Shown here one piece after another: positions 62,142 through 64,000 of a DNA stretch of 64,000 nucleotides; position 1 is the first letter of the stretch, and the number at the start of each line of letters is the position of its first letter. This stretch comes from Bifidobacterium sp. (lineage in GTDB: Bacteria; Actinomycetota; Actinomycetes; Actinomycetales; Bifidobacteriaceae). A program made the translations under genes and the position numbers. Under the pieces are notes generated by a model that was not told the DNA's origin, did not search any database, and saw nothing but the letters and a program-made list of their open reading frames with translations. The stretch covers positions 310,001 through 374,000 of the forward strand of contig NZ_JALCLM010000001.1 in the NCBI RefSeq assembly GCF_022647885.1. The letters run 5' to 3'.

Positions 62142-62263
62142 CATCTCGTATCGCTTTCGTTATGACACATTGATGGCGGAAATGCGCGATAATGTGACAA
62201 GAAGCTGCCGCAGTGAAAGCTGTGGCACAGTAAAGAACATCGCAATATAGTTCGGGGAGTGGC

Positions 62264-62911
62264 ATGACGGATAGCGCGAAGATATTGGTTATCGACAACT
62301 ATGATTCGTTTGTATATACCATCGTGGGTTATTTGAAAACCTTAGGGGCAACAGTCACAGTTGTGCGTAACGATGCTATTGCTAGCGATAATCCTGAGTT
62401 GCTTGCTGATGTTGATGGTGTGTTAATTTCTCCTGGTCCAGGAGCTCCTGCAGATTCAGGCGTGAGTGAAGGCATGATCAGATTGTGCGCGCAAACGAAG
62501 ACTCCAATGTTTGGCGTATGCCTAGGATTGCAAGCGCTTGCGGAAGTATACGGTTGCACGGTGGACCACGCTCCGACAATTATGCACGGCAAAACTAGTG
62601 CGGTGGAGCATATCGATGACGAAATATTTGCTGGTATAGCAGATCCGATGATCGCTACTCGTTATCATTCGCTCGCTGTTGAGCCAGCAACGGTTTCAGA
62701 TGAGCTGGTGGTGACCGCTTGGACGCAAACGGATCGAATTATTCAGGGGCTGAAACATCGAGATTTGCCGCTATACGCAGTGCAATTTCATCCTGAGTCA
62801 GTAATGACCGAAGGTGGATATCGCCTTCTTGCCAATTGGCTTCTTGTGTGTGGACAAAGCAACGCTGTAGAGCTTTCTGAGGGGCTGAAACCTAAGGTTG
62901 TTAAGCGTTAG
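62264..62911 (+). CDS. Class I glutamine amidotransferase, TrpG/PabA type
   Basis: 215 residues. Nucleophile Cys86 in GVCLGLQAL and the His176/Glu178 pair in QFHPESVMTEGG complete the triad; IDNYDSFVYTIVGYL and ISPGPGAP are the other family landmarks. It supplies ammonia to anthranilate or aminodeoxychorismate synthase. Its partner is not in the window, so which pathway it serves is open; the place next to pknB matches Rv0013 in mycobacteria. Confidence 0.9.
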   Translation: MTDSAKILVIDNYDSFVYTIVGYLKTLGATVTVVRNDAIASDNPELLADVDGVLISPGPGAPADSGVSEGMIRLCAQTKTPMFGVCLGLQALAEVYGCTVDHAPTIMHGKTSAVEHIDDEIFAGIADPMIATRYHSLAVEPATVSDELVVTAWTQTDRIIQGLKHRDLPLYAVQFHPESVMTEGGYRLLANWLLVCGQSNAVELSEGLKPKVVKR

Positions 62912-62990
62912 CGTTGGCCTCGATGGTGTTCTCGTATCAGAAATCTGTTGTACTCACACCAAGAATTTCTCACACACCAAACTCTGTATC

Positions 62991-63035
62991 TCAGTAGAAC
63001 TATTCATGTACGTAAGGCACGAATAGTTCTACTGA
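62991..63035. terminator. Bidirectional terminator between the amidotransferase gene and pknB
   Basis: Perfect 15-bp inverted repeat (62991-63005 / 63021-63035, TCAGTAGAACTATTC and complement) with a 15-nt loop between convergent genes. Confidence 0.65.
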
Positions 63036-63047
63036 ACGAGGCAGCGG

Positions 63048-64000
63048 TCAGTCTGAATCGGTGTACAACGTCACTTCTGTGCCATTGACAGTGACTCTCG
63101 TTACCGTATCGGTATCTAGGCTGGTAGTGCTGGACCGCTTGACTGTGTAATTATGCGATTCTAGGTCGGTAGTGGCAGCGCTTTGGGTCATGCCTACAAC
63201 GCTGCTTGGGCTATACGACGATGAAGGCGCAACAGTTGTCAGTGAAACAGACGCGCTCTTGTCAACAGATGTATTTGCTGCAGGATTCTGCTGAGTAACG
63301 GTTGAAGAACCATCTTGCGAACCACTAATGGTACCGAGAGTCAGGGAAGCACTGCTCAGAGCCTTCTTCGCATCGTTAAGAGTCATACCAACCAAGCTAG
63401 GAACAGTTACCTGCTCTTTTCCTTTAGAGATATACACAGTAATAGCTGTTCCCTGTTCGACAGATGTGCCAGATCCAGGGTTCGTTCTAGTCACGGAACC
63501 GGCAGCAACAGAATCCGAATTTTCCTCGGTAGTGTTGGTATTGAAACCTTGATCGTTCAGAGTTTGTAAGGCTTCTGCCTGTGATTTACCAGCTACATCA
63601 GGAACTTTGGTCATTCCGGAGGAAATATATAGCAGCACGCTGCTGCCCTTTGCCAAGGACTGTCCTGCGGCAGGATCTGTGCGTGTTACATGGTCTTTCT
63701 CCACGGTTCCACTATCTTCGACCGATGCAGTTGAGCCTACGGTAAATCCTTCGCTTTCTAATTCTTGGCGAGCTTCATCTTGTGATTTACCAGTGACATC
63801 AGGGACTTTGACCGATTGCGGACCAGCTGAGAACCAAACGGTAACCGTCGAACCTTTTTCAACCTGATTGCCTGCCTTGGGGCTTTGTTTGGTGAAGGTG
63901 CCTTGAGGTTCCGTTGAATTGGTATCTTGCTTTTCTTGAAATACCAGTCCAGCACTTTCAATCTTCTCTTGTGCGCGGGCTGCTGACATTTGTGACGTGA
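63048..64000 (-). CDS. pknB: PASTA-domain Ser/Thr protein kinase, C-terminal part
   Basis: The frame is open to the right edge, so the kinase domain and membrane helix lie outside. What is visible is the extracellular part with four PASTA repeats (starts at AARAQEKIESAGL, KVPDVTGKSQDEARQ, KVPDVAGKSQAEALQ and TVPSLVGMTLNDAKK) and a degenerate fifth (SSVVGMTQSAATTDL). PASTA repeats bind muropeptides or lipid II and tune kinase activity toward growth and division proteins. The identification rests on these repeats and on synteny. Confidence 0.85.
   Translation of the reverse strand, partial: TSQMSAARAQEKIESAGLVFQEKQDTNSTEPQGTFTKQSPKAGNQVEKGSTVTVWFSAGPQSVKVPDVTGKSQDEARQELESEGFTVGSTASVEDSGTVEKDHVTRTDPAAGQSLAKGSSVLLYISSGMTKVPDVAGKSQAEALQTLNDQGFNTNTTEENSDSVAAGSVTRTNPGSGTSVEQGTAITVYISKGKEQVTVPSLVGMTLNDAKKALSSASLTLGTISGSQDGSSTVTQQNPAANTSVDKSASVSLTTVAPSSSYSPSSVVGMTQSAATTDLESHNYTVKRSSTTSLDTDTVTRVTVNGTEVTLYTDSD

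Overview
The window looks like part of a chromosome from a Bifidobacteriaceae member with fairly low GC for the group (by eye near 50%). The best evidence is the right end: rhomboid, crgA, a DUF881 protein, a class E sortase, a trpG/pabA-type amidotransferase and a PASTA-domain kinase (pknB) lie in the order usual next to the actinobacterial replication origin. Phosphoenolpyruvate carboxylase, glycogen phosphorylase, a DUF3073 protein and the TrpRS type also fit. The species cannot be fixed from the sequence.

Layout. 0-8 kb: an Lrp regulator divergent from a complete potABCD-type uptake operon followed by a HemL-like aminotransferase and an MFS carrier. 8-15.7 kb: HlyIII-like and EamA membrane proteins, two NAD(P)-binding reductases, an Rrf2 regulator, an alpha/beta hydrolase and a catabolic-type acetolactate synthase. 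15.7-20.3 kb: a minus-strand exopolysaccharide operon (degenerate-GGDEF membrane protein, 58-residue membrane protein, GT2 synthase, GH8 hydrolase, UDP-GlcNAc 2-epimerase) that is AT-rich, looks imported, and has an in-frame stop in its first gene. 21-22.6 kb: a 1.5 kb single-gene insert (DUF2971) in the 3' end of tRNA-Ala, bounded by 24-bp direct repeats, next to tRNA-Ile. 23.7-37.3 kb: a LacI-controlled glycan locus (family 5 binding protein, two permeases, fused double ATPase, alpha/beta hydrolase, 1169-residue GH94-type phosphorylase, GH3 beta-glucosidase), whose likeliest substrate is beta-1,2-gluco-oligosaccharides. 37.5-43.4 kb: stress genes (Dps, CNNM/CBS protein, carbonic anhydrase, AhpC, and an AhpF-like reductase with its domains in swapped order). 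43.6-48.2 kb: a GC-rich accessory patch with an OFA-type MFS carrier, an S66 carboxypeptidase, a VOC protein with a frameshifted TipA-like MerR gene, and a decayed oxidoreductase. 48.2-64 kb: core genes ppc, thrE-like, trpS, DUF3073, SCP2-like, glgP and the origin-proximal envelope/division cluster; pknB runs off the right edge.

Across the window, intergenic spaces between convergent genes often contain long, almost perfect inverted repeats. Two recurrent families stand out: three 71-bp elements with GATAACTGC ends and compensating changes in the stem, and three elements built from inverted copies of AATCCCTACACAA. These, the tRNA-Ala insert, the exopolysaccharide operon and the glucan locus are the most interesting parts. 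All assignments come from reading motifs and context; no database search was run.
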